Below are positions 16,836 through 25,502 of a DNA stretch of 64,000 nt, piece by piece. The notes below the pieces were generated by a model, which was not told the DNA's origin, made no database searches, and was given only the letters and a program-made list of their open reading frames with translations. The position numbers were made by a program, and so were the translations under genes. Each line of letters starts with the position of its first letter. Positions within the stretch are counted from its first letter, which is position 1. The stretch covers positions 1 to 64,000 of the forward strand of contig JAICJH010000016.1 of assembly GCA_025928545.1 (NCBI GenBank), in the 5' to 3' direction. Source of the DNA: Bryobacteraceae bacterium (GTDB taxonomy: Bacteria > Acidobacteriota > Terriglobia > Bryobacterales > Bryobacteraceae).

Positions 16836-18713
16836 TTATTGCGACGGCGGTGATGCGAACGCGTTAAACATCGGCTGAGCGGAAGCATCGAATACAGTCA
16901 GCGGACGCAGCCCGAGAATAATCTCGGTAGTCCGCAGCGCGGATAGCGGAGTGTACGGGGACCCGCCCGCCTGGCTCCACGGCGAAATGGCCTGCGCGCT
17001 GTTGCCATTCAGAACGAACATGGCAGTCTCGTTGCGGAACTTGCTCTTCGCCAGCGCGTCGGTGACGATGGCCTGCGCCTGATCGTCATTGCCGATTCTC
17101 ACCAGCAGCAGTTCCGGCATATTTCCCACATCCCCGTACTCTTTCATCTCGTTAGCAAATTCCTTTGCTCGTTCGGTGTCCAGATATGCCGGATCCGGCC
17201 CCCGGTATTCCATGTCGGTGGCATCGGCCAGGGCAGGGTCGTAGACGCGATCCACCTGCTCCCCATCCGCATTTGGCTTCGCCAGATTATGCACCTGGAA
17301 GCCGTAATTCCGAATCTTCAGACCGGCCTGCGAGGCTGCGTTCCAAATGTAGCCGGCTGGCGGAGTATTGGCCGGATCGGGTGGACCAGTGTCCGGCCCG
17401 AATCTGTTTCCGAGACGCGCTACAAAATCGTTTTCGATACCAGCGGTGGCCCGCGCGACGTCCGCCGCGCCTGTATCGCGCACGACGTAGATCACGTGTT
17501 TGACAGGACCGCCCGCCCGCACCGGATTACCCGCGGGAGCGGCCGGGGGATCCAGCATTTCATCATGAAAGCCGAACTTCGATATCACTTCGGCGGTGCT
17601 GCTGGTGAGCTTCGCGTCGTCCGGCACATCCATCAGCCGGGCTGAATTTCCATGTCCGTTCAGCACGCCGAGGCGTCCATCGGGCAGCGCCAGAACAGCC
17701 GTCGGATAGCCGTCGGCGGGTATGAAACCCTTCACTATATTGCGTTCGCCTCCGATATCGATCACCGCGACGGCATTCGCGTCAGAACAAGCAACGTACA
17801 GTTGTTTCTTGTCTGTGCTCAGCACGGCCGCGGCCGGTGTCATCCCGAGCGGCTGCGACGGCGTGAAGGCCAGATTGATGGTATCGAGTTTCGTGAGATC
17901 GCCGGTTTCGCTGGCGCCCAGTACGTACACGCTGTTGGTATTCGCGGCGGGTACGAACATGCGAGCCCTGACCTCGGGCTGGTTATCGTTTGATGCGCCA
18001 GCGGGCAGGCCCCCATCCACCCAAACCATATCGCCCGGATGCGGAGCCACCCGGAAATTCGCCAGGCGCTGCCCGGAATTCACGTCATACTGGCCGATTG
18101 TTCCATCGGCCCAGCTCGATACGTACATTGTCTTGCCGGAGGGATGAAAGAGAATGCGGTAAGGCCGCCGGCCGGTCCTGATGCGCGAAAGAATCAAGCC
18201 GGATTGCGGATTCATCACAACGACCGTATCGCGAAAAACATTGGTTACGTAGAGAAGATGGCCGTCCGGCGCCAGCTTCACGTCGCCGGCGAAATCCTGC
18301 GCGGTGCGATCTTTCTCCGCAACCAGAGGGAACGTGCGGCCAGCTTTCAAAAAGCCGCCGACCAGAGAGAACTCAAATACTGCCGCCCGCGAGCCGCCGC
18401 CGATGTAAACCTTATCTCCGGCCTTCGTTATTGCCAGACCCAGCCATGCCTCCGGCACAGAGGTACGGCTCAGTTCTTTGCCGGCGGCAACGTCGATCAC
18501 GCTGATGCCGGGCGTCTTCGGGCCGGCGTTCAACACCAGCATCACCTTGCCATCCGGAGTGACGGCGGCCGCCATTGGAAACGAGTCGACCGGAATGGGA
18601 GCGCCCGTCTCACAGATGGCGAGCGAACAGCAGAATAACAGCGGCACAGCGCTGCGGAAGAGATTCCGCACCGGCAGAGGTTTCAGCATTTCATTTATCG
18701 AGTCTGTTTTCAT
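16836..18713 (-). CDS. Secreted YncE-like beta-propeller with degenerate phosphoesterase-like C-terminus
   Basis: The 625-residue protein has a signal peptide (about 18-36, ending AICETGA) and seven-bladed YVTN-type propeller repeats to about residue 395. Examples are DGKVMLVLNAG, DGHLLYVTNVFRDTVVVMNP and GKTMYVSSWADGTIGQYD. The C-terminus begins KHVIYVVRDTG, the position where propeller-phosphoesterase fusions carry IIYIIKENRTYDQ. Here the metal-binding residues and the histidine-rich block are not recognisable, so it may be a pseudoenzyme. The start ATG overlaps the nadE stop (ATGA). Confidence 0.8.
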   Translation of the reverse strand: MKTDSINEMLKPLPVRNLFRSAVPLLFCCSLAICETGAPIPVDSFPMAAAVTPDGKVMLVLNAGPKTPGISVIDVAAGKELSRTSVPEAWLGLAITKAGDKVYIGGGSRAAVFEFSLVGGFLKAGRTFPLVAEKDRTAQDFAGDVKLAPDGHLLYVTNVFRDTVVVMNPQSGLILSRIRTGRRPYRILFHPSGKTMYVSSWADGTIGQYDVNSGQRLANFRVAPHPGDMVWVDGGLPAGASNDNQPEVRARMFVPAANTNSVYVLGASETGDLTKLDTINLAFTPSQPLGMTPAAAVLSTDKKQLYVACSDANAVAVIDIGGERNIVKGFIPADGYPTAVLALPDGRLGVLNGHGNSARLMDVPDDAKLTSSTAEVISKFGFHDEMLDPPAAPAGNPVRAGGPVKHVIYVVRDTGAADVARATAGIENDFVARLGNRFGPDTGPPDPANTPPAGYIWNAASQAGLKIRNYGFQVHNLAKPNADGEQVDRVYDPALADATDMEYRGPDPAYLDTERAKEFANEMKEYGDVGNMPELLLVRIGNDDQAQAIVTDALAKSKFRNETAMFVLNGNSAQAISPWSQAGGSPYTPLSALRTTEIILGLRPLTVFDASAQPMFNAFASPPSQ

Positions 18714-20362
18714 CCCTCGAAATACCGTTGCGCGATCGGGAACCGCCGGCCGATGCCAAACGCCTTCGAGGTCACCTTAAGGCCGGGCGCCGCCTGCTGA
18801 CGTTTGTATTCGCTGCGGTCCACCTTGCGCGTCACATCTTTCACCAGGTCGAGCTTCACGCCGAGTTCCGACGCAATATCGACCGGGCTCTGCATCTCTT
18901 CCACATACAGCCGCAGAATCGCATCCAGCACGTCATAGGGGGGCAGGGAATCGCTGTCCTTCTGATCCGGACGCAATTCAGCCGATGGCGGTTTCGTGAA
19001 TACCGACTCCGGAATCGCGCCCGCGTGCCGCTGGTTGGCGATTCGCGAGAGCTCGTAAACCATCGTCTTCGGCACATCGCTGATGACGGCGAGCCCGCCG
19101 CACATATCCCCGTAAAGCGTGCAGTACCCTACTGCAATCTCGCTCTTATTGCCGGTGGTCAGCACCATGGCCCCGAATTTGTTGGAGAGCGACATCAACG
19201 TCAGTCCACGCAGGCGGGCCTGCACGTTTTCTTCCGCCACATCCGCCGGGCGACCCTCGAACACCGGTTGCAGCGTTTTTACCATCTCATCGTAGGCGGG
19301 AGTGATGGGAACAATATCGAACTGAATTCCGAGCCGTTCCGCCATGTCACGCGCATCGCGCACGCTGTGATCGGAGGAAAACGGACCCGGCATCGCGACG
19401 CCGCGCACATTCTCACGGCCCACCGCATCCACGGCGACCACCGCGGTCAACGATGAATCGATGCCGCCGCTCAGCCCGATCAGCACTTTCGAGAAGCCGC
19501 ATTTTCGGATGTAATCGCGGGTTCCGAGTACGAGCGCCTCATACACGGCTTCGGCTTCATCAGGAAAGCCGGCATGATCGTCACCGCTGCGGGCCGCTGT
19601 ATTCACGATCACGAGATCTTCGCGGAAGGAAGCCGCCGCCGCGATGACGTTGCCGTCCGCATCCATCGCGAAGCTCGACCCATCGAACACGACCTGATCG
19701 TTGCCCCCAACCTGGTTGACCACAATCGCCGGAACGCGATGCCTTCGCACCATCGCGCGAAACATTTCCCGCCGCAATTCCCGCTTGCCCAAATGATAGG
19801 GCGACGCATTCACGCTGATCAGCATGCTGCCGCCCTGCTGCATCAGTTCATCCACCGGGTCGCGCGAGTAAAGCCGATGCGTCCAGAAAAGCTTGTCGTT
19901 CCAGGAATCTTCGCAGATCGTCAGCGCGAGATTTTCTGTGCCCAGAGCCCAGACGGATTGACTCCGTCCCGGCACGAAGTTGCGGCCTTCGTCGAAAACG
20001 TCGTATGTGGGCAGCAGCATTTTTGTCTGCCGCAACATGACTCTGCCACCCTGCACAATCACAGCCGCATTGGTGGCCTGTTTGCCCGTGGTTTCATTTG
20101 AACGCCCAACATAACCGGCTACAATCGCCAGCGGAAGATCGGCTGTAGCTTCGGCAAGGCGCTGGACGCCGTCTTCCGCACCTTCGACGAAACGACGCCG
20201 TTCCACCAGATCGCGCGGCGGATAGCCGGTGATCGAGAGCTCCGGAAACACTGCCAGTTCGGCACCGCGTTCAGCAGCCTCGCGCGCGCACTTTGTAATG
20301 AGCGCAACATTTCCCGCTATGTCGCCGACAGTCGTATTGATCTGTCCCAGGGCAATTCGCAT
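18710..20362 (-). CDS. nadE: Glutamine-dependent NAD+ synthetase
   Basis: This enzyme makes NAD+ from deamido-NAD+, ATP and glutamine. The N-terminal nitrilase-type amidase domain shows its triad as Glu in FPELSITGYPPRD, Lys in RQTKMLLPTYDVFDEG and Cys in LTICEDSWND. The synthetase domain has the P-loop SGGIDSSLTAV near residue 297 and the C-terminal KDVTRKVDRSEYKRQQ motif. I start at 20362 (MRIALGQINTTVGD, 550 residues) because this aligns with the family; an upstream in-frame ATG would add 20 unrelated residues. It is the first gene of a coupled three-gene unit. Confidence 0.96.
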   Translation of the reverse strand: MRIALGQINTTVGDIAGNVALITKCAREAAERGAELAVFPELSITGYPPRDLVERRRFVEGAEDGVQRLAEATADLPLAIVAGYVGRSNETTGKQATNAAVIVQGGRVMLRQTKMLLPTYDVFDEGRNFVPGRSQSVWALGTENLALTICEDSWNDKLFWTHRLYSRDPVDELMQQGGSMLISVNASPYHLGKRELRREMFRAMVRRHRVPAIVVNQVGGNDQVVFDGSSFAMDADGNVIAAAASFREDLVIVNTAARSGDDHAGFPDEAEAVYEALVLGTRDYIRKCGFSKVLIGLSGGIDSSLTAVVAVDAVGRENVRGVAMPGPFSSDHSVRDARDMAERLGIQFDIVPITPAYDEMVKTLQPVFEGRPADVAEENVQARLRGLTLMSLSNKFGAMVLTTGNKSEIAVGYCTLYGDMCGGLAVISDVPKTMVYELSRIANQRHAGAIPESVFTKPPSAELRPDQKDSDSLPPYDVLDAILRLYVEEMQSPVDIASELGVKLDLVKDVTRKVDRSEYKRQQAAPGLKVTSKAFGIGRRFPIAQRYFEG

Positions 20363-20484
20363 GAAACTCCAGTTTAGCCGCCAAGGGCGGGCGTGCCACA
20401 TTTCGGTATAGCGATAGAACACGTTCGCGCGGTGAGAATGTTATCCGAAGTCACACTTCAGGCCAGATCCTCAAAACCATGCGA

Positions 20485-20509
20485 ATGCGCACGGCAGATT
20501 TCCGCGCAT
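20485..20509. promoter_or_regulatory. Inverted repeat, possible activator site upstream of the sigma-54 promoter
   Basis: ATGCGC at 20485-20490 and GCGCAT at 20504-20509 form a perfect six-base inverted repeat with a 13-base spacer; a further CATGCG lies at 20478-20483. It sits about 85-105 bases before the -24/-12 element, the usual distance for an enhancer-binding protein. The activator role is inference from position. Confidence 0.35.
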
Positions 20510-20591
20510 GATCGGAAATTCTTACCAGAACCGAGAGGTCGAATGAAGGACTATCCCCCTGAATAACAGGCATTTCCATCGATAGACACAG

Positions 20592-20607
20592 TGGTACGCC
20601 GCTTGCA
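20592..20607 (+). promoter_or_regulatory. Sigma-54 (RpoN) type -24/-12 promoter
   Basis: The sequence TGGTACGCCGCTTGCA matches the RpoN consensus TGGCACG-N4-TTGC[AT] at every specified position except one, with the GG and GC elements at the correct spacing. Transcription would start near 20619, giving a leader of about 58 bases before the ATG of the small secreted protein at 20677. Confidence 0.75.
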
Positions 20608-20676
20608 CCACCGCGTCGCGTGTCCGGAAGCTGAGACGAACTACCGGAATCTTAAATCAACCAGAAGGACAATCAT

Positions 20677-21024
20677 ATGAAAACCACTCTTTATACATTG
20701 GCACTGACGGCGGCATTATCGTTAACGGCATTTGGCGCAGATTTCTCCGGGAAATTAGTAGACGCGACCTGCGAAGGTCAGAAACAGCAAACAAAGGCCA
20801 CCTCCTGCGACGCCACCAGCGCAACCACTTCATTCGCACTCGATGTGAACGGCAAGGTGTATAAGCTCGATGCAAACGGCAACACCAAGGCTGCGGCGGC
20901 GATGAAGAATCGCGCGGATCGTTCGGCCGATCCCGCCAAATCAATGGCCACCAGCTACACGGCGAAGGTGACCGGAACCGAAAAAGAAGACACCATCACG
21001 GTCGATACGATCGCGATCCAGTAA
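20677..21024 (+). CDS. Small secreted protein of unknown function
   Basis: The 115-residue product has a clear Sec signal peptide (KTTLYTLALTAALSLTAFGA) and a mature part of about 95 residues, rich in Ala, Thr and Lys with two cysteines (ATC and TSC). The pattern DFSGKLVDATC, then VNGKVYKLDANGNTKAA and a C-terminal VTGTEKEDTITVDTI resembles the small beta-rich exported proteins common in Acidobacteria (DUF5818-like), but I cannot assign a family with certainty. A good SD (AGAAGGA) precedes the ATG. It lies downstream of a sigma-54 type promoter, suggesting activator-dependent expression. Confidence 0.75.
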   Translation: MKTTLYTLALTAALSLTAFGADFSGKLVDATCEGQKQQTKATSCDATSATTSFALDVNGKVYKLDANGNTKAAAAMKNRADRSADPAKSMATSYTAKVTGTEKEDTITVDTIAIQ

Positions 21025-21078
21025 CCGTTCGACGACTTCGGGACGCGACGGCCCGAAACGGCGCGGACCCCAATGGTA

Positions 21079-21113
21079 ACCTCAGGAAGTGACCAGTCGT
21101 TGCTTCCTGAGGT
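21079..21113 (+). terminator. Perfect 11-bp hairpin, terminator or start-site hairpin
   Basis: ACCTCAGGAAG at 21079-21089 pairs perfectly with CTTCCTGAGGT at 21103-21113 across a 13-base loop. It is followed by CCTGTTTTAC, so it could terminate the upstream small-protein transcript. It also covers the GTG at 21089 used here as start of the next gene, so it may instead control that start. The loop is long for a strong terminator. Confidence 0.5.
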
Positions 21114-21619
21114 CCTGTTTTACACCTTCCCTTTTGTTGTGCGCCGCACTGACCGCCGGTGGTGTGTCCGCGCAGACGCTTTCCGAGCCCCAGCCAGTTG
21201 AATATCGGCAAGCCCTCGCCAACCAGTACATTCACGAAATACTTCCGTACTGGCAGAAGCGGCTCCAACTGAACGACTGGAACGTTTACATATTGCTGGC
21301 GCGCCCGGAAGATCTGAGACCCGGCACCTTGGGCAACATTCACTGGGATCGCGAACTGAAGACCGCGACCATCCACGTGATGGATGCGTCGGGCTATCCC
21401 GCCGACCTGATCGCGATGCTGAAGGACATGCAGGTCACCGTCGTCCACGAACTGATTCATCTGGAACTGGCCTCACTGCCCGTCAGCGAAGCAGACCGCA
21501 GCAATCAGGAATTCGCGATCGATCATATAACCGACGCGCTGCTGCGCACGGATATGAGCGAGGCGCCTAGCGGATACTCGTCGGCGTCAGGTCCACCTGA
21601 GACGAGCCCTTCGGAGTAA
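21089..21619 (+). CDS. Secreted HExxH putative metallopeptidase
   Basis: The 176-residue protein has a signal peptide (about residues 1-29, ending GGVSAQ) and a single zinc-type motif, VVHELIHLE, near residue 130. A later acidic segment, EFAIDHITDALL, could supply a third ligand. The N-terminal region (QYIHEILPYWQKRLQLNDWNVYI) is not from a family I recognise. The start is a GTG inside a perfect hairpin; a CTG six codons later would keep most of the signal peptide and clear part of the hairpin. The 3' end overlaps the convergent gene by 53 bases. Confidence 0.7.
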   Translation: MTSRCFLRSCFTPSLLLCAALTAGGVSAQTLSEPQPVEYRQALANQYIHEILPYWQKRLQLNDWNVYILLARPEDLRPGTLGNIHWDRELKTATIHVMDASGYPADLIAMLKDMQVTVVHELIHLELASLPVSEADRSNQEFAIDHITDALLRTDMSEAPSGYSSASGPPETSPSE

Positions 21620-23246
21620 GCTCCACTTCGCGATATCGCGGATGCGATTGCCAGAGCTTTCCAATGCTCTCCGGCGTCATATCGTACGAATCCTCTGTGG
21701 CGACAACGTAATACTTGCCCGGGGCCAGGGGTTCAGATTTAAAGATTCCACGCTGGTCCGTCTGGCCCGAGATGAGCCGAGCGGCAAGAACCCCTTCCGA
21801 CGGCGTCCCGGCCGGGATGGCGATCACGGTGGAATCGCCCATGGGATTGCCGTCTTTGTCCGCCACCTTCGCGGTCAGCGTTGCGCCGTCCTGCCCGATT
21901 GTCACGCGGAGGCCGCTTCCGCCTGCCGCACTACCGACGTGCAAGGGTTCATAGCGCACGCTACGCCCACCATATGTGACGTCCTTTACGTAGAGACCCG
22001 GTGCATTGACCGTCGCCCTCACCGTATAATCGTCCAGCAGTAGTCCCTCCAGCGCGAGGGTGCCCGGAATGTCGGGCCGCACGTTCGATTTCTCGCCCGG
22101 TATCTGGGTACGGCGCAGCGGCGTGAGCCCGACAAAAGCTTTGGTCGCGATCGGCGACGCCGGCGGTGTTCCGTCCAGTACGACTTCGGCTTCCATCGAA
22201 ACGCGCGGTGAAGTCGGAAATTTCAGATCTGTCAGATCCCCATCGCCAATGGTAACCACAGTAATTGCGAAGCCGGAATCCGGATTCAGGTTCTTGTCGC
22301 GGACCGTCATCCGGTAGTCGCCCGGATAGAGATCGCAGAAACGGAACTGGCCATCGCTGCCTGTCACCGTTCCAGTGGGAGCGAAGAAGGAACCGCCGCT
22401 GCCCGAAACGCCGCTTGAAGGCTGAAGCAATTCCAGCGAGACGTTCATTTCCGCCGTTCCGTTCGGCGTCATCGCGGTGCCACCGATACAGTACGAAGGC
22501 GACTTCTTCACTTCGATGTCCATGCCCTCCCTCTTCTCGCCAGGCCCGAGCGTCAATGGCGCAGCACTCGCGCGGTCCGGCGACGACGGATACCACGTCC
22601 GCATCACAACCTGTCGCCGCATCTTCGGATTCAGCGGTGTTTCGGCGTGTGGCGGGCTCATGAACGGGCGGCGCATTTCCGTCATCAGGTAATACGTGTG
22701 GCCCGGTTCGGCGTTGGCGATCTTGTAGACGCCTCGATCGTCTGTTCGTCCGCTGCTCTTCAGAAAATATCCGACGGAGCCAAGATAGTATTCCTTCGAA
22801 ACCAGCGTCACAAACATATTGGGCACCGGGTCTTTGTTCTCATCGATCACCTTGCCTGTGACGGTTGCCGAGGCGATGGCATTGAAGTCGATACCCTCCA
22901 CATCATGCCCGGCAACGGTCACAATTCTCGTCAGGCGGACGCCTGGACCGCCCTGCGGGCTTTGCGCAATGACGCGGTAGTCGTTGGGCGGCAAATCACT
23001 GAGCCGGTAACGGCCGTGTTCATCCGTGGTCGATGTGATTTGTTTTGTCGTGGGGCTCATCGTGATGCCGCCGTTCGCCCACACCGCATTCACATAGGTG
23101 GAAACCGTGAAATCTTTCATAGGCGCGCCTGTGCCCTTGTCTTTTACGATGCCGGTAATGGAAACATTGGCGGCAGCGACAGTCGCGGGGGGCGCCTGCG
23201 CGAGCGCACTCATCACAGCAATCAAGAGCACGATGAACGATTTCAT
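21567..23246 (-). CDS. Secreted carboxypeptidase-regulatory-like protein (second of pair)
   Basis: I start at the ATG at 23246 (KSFIVLLIAVMSALAQAP signal peptide, 559 residues), preceded by GGGAGGTG and overlapping the upstream stop as ATGA. The mature protein is a string of beta-sandwich modules of the carboxypeptidase-D regulatory type. They are recognisable as GIVKDKGTGAPMKDFTV, DEHGRYRLSDLPPNDYRVIA, GKVIDENKDPVPNMFV and DQRGIFKSEPLAPGKYYVVA. No catalytic domain is seen. Such proteins are abundant in Acidobacteria and probably act on the cell surface or in the periplasm; the ligand is unknown. It is coupled to a paralogue-like gene upstream. Confidence 0.82.
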   Translation of the reverse strand: MKSFIVLLIAVMSALAQAPPATVAAANVSITGIVKDKGTGAPMKDFTVSTYVNAVWANGGITMSPTTKQITSTTDEHGRYRLSDLPPNDYRVIAQSPQGGPGVRLTRIVTVAGHDVEGIDFNAIASATVTGKVIDENKDPVPNMFVTLVSKEYYLGSVGYFLKSSGRTDDRGVYKIANAEPGHTYYLMTEMRRPFMSPPHAETPLNPKMRRQVVMRTWYPSSPDRASAAPLTLGPGEKREGMDIEVKKSPSYCIGGTAMTPNGTAEMNVSLELLQPSSGVSGSGGSFFAPTGTVTGSDGQFRFCDLYPGDYRMTVRDKNLNPDSGFAITVVTIGDGDLTDLKFPTSPRVSMEAEVVLDGTPPASPIATKAFVGLTPLRRTQIPGEKSNVRPDIPGTLALEGLLLDDYTVRATVNAPGLYVKDVTYGGRSVRYEPLHVGSAAGGSGLRVTIGQDGATLTAKVADKDGNPMGDSTVIAIPAGTPSEGVLAARLISGQTDQRGIFKSEPLAPGKYYVVATEDSYDMTPESIGKLWQSHPRYREVELTPKGSSQVDLTPTSIR

Positions 23247-24787
23247 TGGGCACCTCCCTGGGGCGCAGGCGCAGCCAGATCCACAGTTGTGACCGCGGCG
23301 CCTGCCACGTTGACTTCTTTCATTTGCGCCAGGTTCGTCAGCCATCGTGCTTTTGACGTCTCGGCCGCGGGCTCCGCCGCAATGCGATATTTGCCTGGAC
23401 GAAGCGTCTCAAATTTGAAATGACCCCCGGTATCCGGGAATGCGAGTTGTGGTGTCGAGGTATCCGCCGCATCGATCAGGAGCACCGCATAGGCGCCGGG
23501 ATGCACGATGCCTGCCTGGAGCGTTCCATGGATCGAGCCCGCCGCCGCGACCTCAAGCGCCACCGGTTGCGCGACTTCTTTGCTGAGATCGATTACGGCC
23601 TCGCCGGCCTGAAAACATCCAGCGCCGAGATTTGTTGCCGTAATTCGAAAGCGGCCCGGTGGCAGATTGGGAACAGTTTGCTCTTTCGCGGCAGCAACAG
23701 GAGATGTGGTTCTGAACAGAATCCCCCACGGCTCCAGAGAAGCAAAGTCGGCGGTGGCGGTTTGCGCACAGGCCGCCGGAAACGAGCCGCCTCCATGTGG
23801 ACGCAGCACCACATTCACGGATTTCGCAGGGCTGAGCGCAACGGACAGATTGGTCAAATCGGACCCCGCGACCTGAATGCGCATCCGCGCAAACATGGTG
23901 TCGCCTTTGCCCCCGAGTACGGATTCAAACTGTGTGTACCCGTTTGCGGGGCCGGCCGCGAAAAGGTCGTAAGTGCCGGCGGGAACTTTATCGAACTTGA
24001 AACTTCCGTCGTCACCGGCGAGCGCGATGGCCACCGGGAGGATCGGCTGATCGGGCAAGCCGAGCGCCACCACGAAACTCATCTTCGGAGCGGGCAACTG
24101 AACGACTCCGCTCACCTTGTATTCGGGATTCGGAGCAATCAGGAAGTTGAGCTCGTTGTATGTCTCGCCGCCCGCGATGGTAAACACTCGCGCGTTCTTG
24201 TTGTCGGGATATAACTGCATCCCGGATCCCTCGTCGATCCCGTAAAACCACATGCCGAGTTCGTACTGTCCAGGAGGCAAGTCGAAGAATCGGAAGTGGC
24301 CCGCGTCGTCGAGCGCCGTGTCCCGGATGGACCGGAAATCCTCGCTCCCCGGCTGTTTCGCCAACACAGTGAGCCGCGTTGCACCGATTGTCTGACCGTA
24401 CGGTGCGCGAACGATTCCAGCGACAGGCTCGCCGCGAATATTTGTCACGCGCCCATCCATCACTCCGTAGCGCAACAGCCGCACCTGCACGTCCGTCATT
24501 GGCAGATGGATCGGGAACGTAGTCGTGATGAAGTTCGGCTTCAGAACATCGATGGTGTAATCGCCGGCCGGTAAATCCGTTCCGGAGAACTTCCCTGTGC
24601 GATCGGTGTCGAGATCCGCAATGAGTTCGCGCATGCCGCTCTTGTGGATCTTCAGTTCAGCCGAGGCGACCGCGTCGCCGGTGGAATCTTCCAGCACGCG
24701 CCCCGTGAAACTTTGCGCGTCGGCCGCTCTTCCGAACAGCAAAACGACGGTGAACGCGAGCACACAGCGGGTGCGAAGAAAAAACAT
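23243..24787 (-). CDS. Secreted carboxypeptidase-regulatory-like protein (first of pair)
   Basis: The 514-residue protein starts with a signal peptide ending FGRAADAQ (about 25). It continues with repeated carboxypeptidase-regulatory-like beta-sandwich units: FTGRVLEDSTGDAVASAELKI, GKFSGTDLPAGDYTIDVLKP, GHFRFFDLPPGQYELGMWFY and SFKFDKVPAGTYDLFAAGP. The C-terminal unit ends GHFKFETLRPGKYRIAAEP. No enzyme motif is visible. It heads a two-gene unit, with its TGA inside the ATG of the next gene. The upstream region holds a small CTACT...AGTAG inverted repeat of unknown meaning. Confidence 0.82.
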   Translation of the reverse strand: MFFLRTRCVLAFTVVLLFGRAADAQSFTGRVLEDSTGDAVASAELKIHKSGMRELIADLDTDRTGKFSGTDLPAGDYTIDVLKPNFITTTFPIHLPMTDVQVRLLRYGVMDGRVTNIRGEPVAGIVRAPYGQTIGATRLTVLAKQPGSEDFRSIRDTALDDAGHFRFFDLPPGQYELGMWFYGIDEGSGMQLYPDNKNARVFTIAGGETYNELNFLIAPNPEYKVSGVVQLPAPKMSFVVALGLPDQPILPVAIALAGDDGSFKFDKVPAGTYDLFAAGPANGYTQFESVLGGKGDTMFARMRIQVAGSDLTNLSVALSPAKSVNVVLRPHGGGSFPAACAQTATADFASLEPWGILFRTTSPVAAAKEQTVPNLPPGRFRITATNLGAGCFQAGEAVIDLSKEVAQPVALEVAAAGSIHGTLQAGIVHPGAYAVLLIDAADTSTPQLAFPDTGGHFKFETLRPGKYRIAAEPAAETSKARWLTNLAQMKEVNVAGAAVTTVDLAAPAPQGGAQ

Positions 24788-24974
24788 GCTTCCAGTCTAC
24801 TTCATTTTTAGTAGATGCCCGCCCGGGCCTGGCATGTTCGGCGTTATCCCGAGTGTTTGCGGTCTCTGAAGGATGGAAGAGGGCAACGAGAATACCCCGC
24901 ACATCGCTTGGCGCCCCCCAAACTGGCTATGTTACCCTTTTGGTATTAACCGTTTATAGAGGAGTTTCAGCCGT

Positions 24975-25493
24975 ATGTCTCGTTTCCTGGCAGTTCGCTC
25001 GGCCGTGTTGTGCCTCGCGATTGCGCTTTTCTCATCAGTCGCCTCCGCTCAGGTAAAAGTGGGCGTGATCAACGTCCAGAAAGCCCTCGCCGATACCGAC
25101 GAACTCAAGAAGTCGCAGGCTGACCTGGCGAAGAAATATGAGCCCCGTCAGGCCGAGATGGACAAGATCCAGAAGGATCTCGAAAGCCTCGACGCGCAGC
25201 TGAACAGCGGTAAACTCACCGCCCAGCAGACCACCGATCTACAGGCGCAGGGCACGCGCAAACAGCGCGACCAGCAGCGCATGGCGGATGACATGCAGGC
25301 CGATGTCGAAAAGGATCGCCAGGACATTCTGAACAAGATGTCCGCCAAGATGCAGGACGTCATCAACAAACTCGCCGAAGCCAAGGGTCTGGATATGATC
25401 GTCGAGGCCTCCCAGACGCTTTACACCAAGCCGACGCTCGATTTAACGGCGGATGCAACGGCGGCTTACAACAAAGCAAACCCGGCAAAGTAG
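24975..25493 (+). CDS. OmpH/Skp-family periplasmic chaperone
   Basis: The 172-residue protein has a signal peptide ending SSVASAQ (about residue 25) and the family start VKVGVINVQKALADTDELKK. A long charged coiled coil (about 45-130, rich in K, Q, D and E) is followed by a C-terminal LAEAKGLDMIVEASQTLYTKP strand segment. Skp holds unfolded outer-membrane proteins for delivery to BamA. A GAGGAG SD lies upstream, with a plausible promoter (TTACCC, 16 bases, TTATAG). The BamA-like gene is 4.5 kb downstream rather than adjacent. Confidence 0.9.
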   Translation: MSRFLAVRSAVLCLAIALFSSVASAQVKVGVINVQKALADTDELKKSQADLAKKYEPRQAEMDKIQKDLESLDAQLNSGKLTAQQTTDLQAQGTRKQRDQQRMADDMQADVEKDRQDILNKMSAKMQDVINKLAEAKGLDMIVEASQTLYTKPTLDLTADATAAYNKANPAK

Positions 25494-25502
25494 ACTAAAC
25501 AT

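Larger units (their letters stand above)
20363..20676. other. Divergent regulatory region between nadE and the small secreted protein
   Basis: This 314-base stretch has no gene. It holds a sigma-54-type promoter at 20592-20607 pointing right, an upstream inverted repeat at 20485-20509, and presumably the nadE promoter on its left. I see no structured RNA. Confidence 0.6.
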
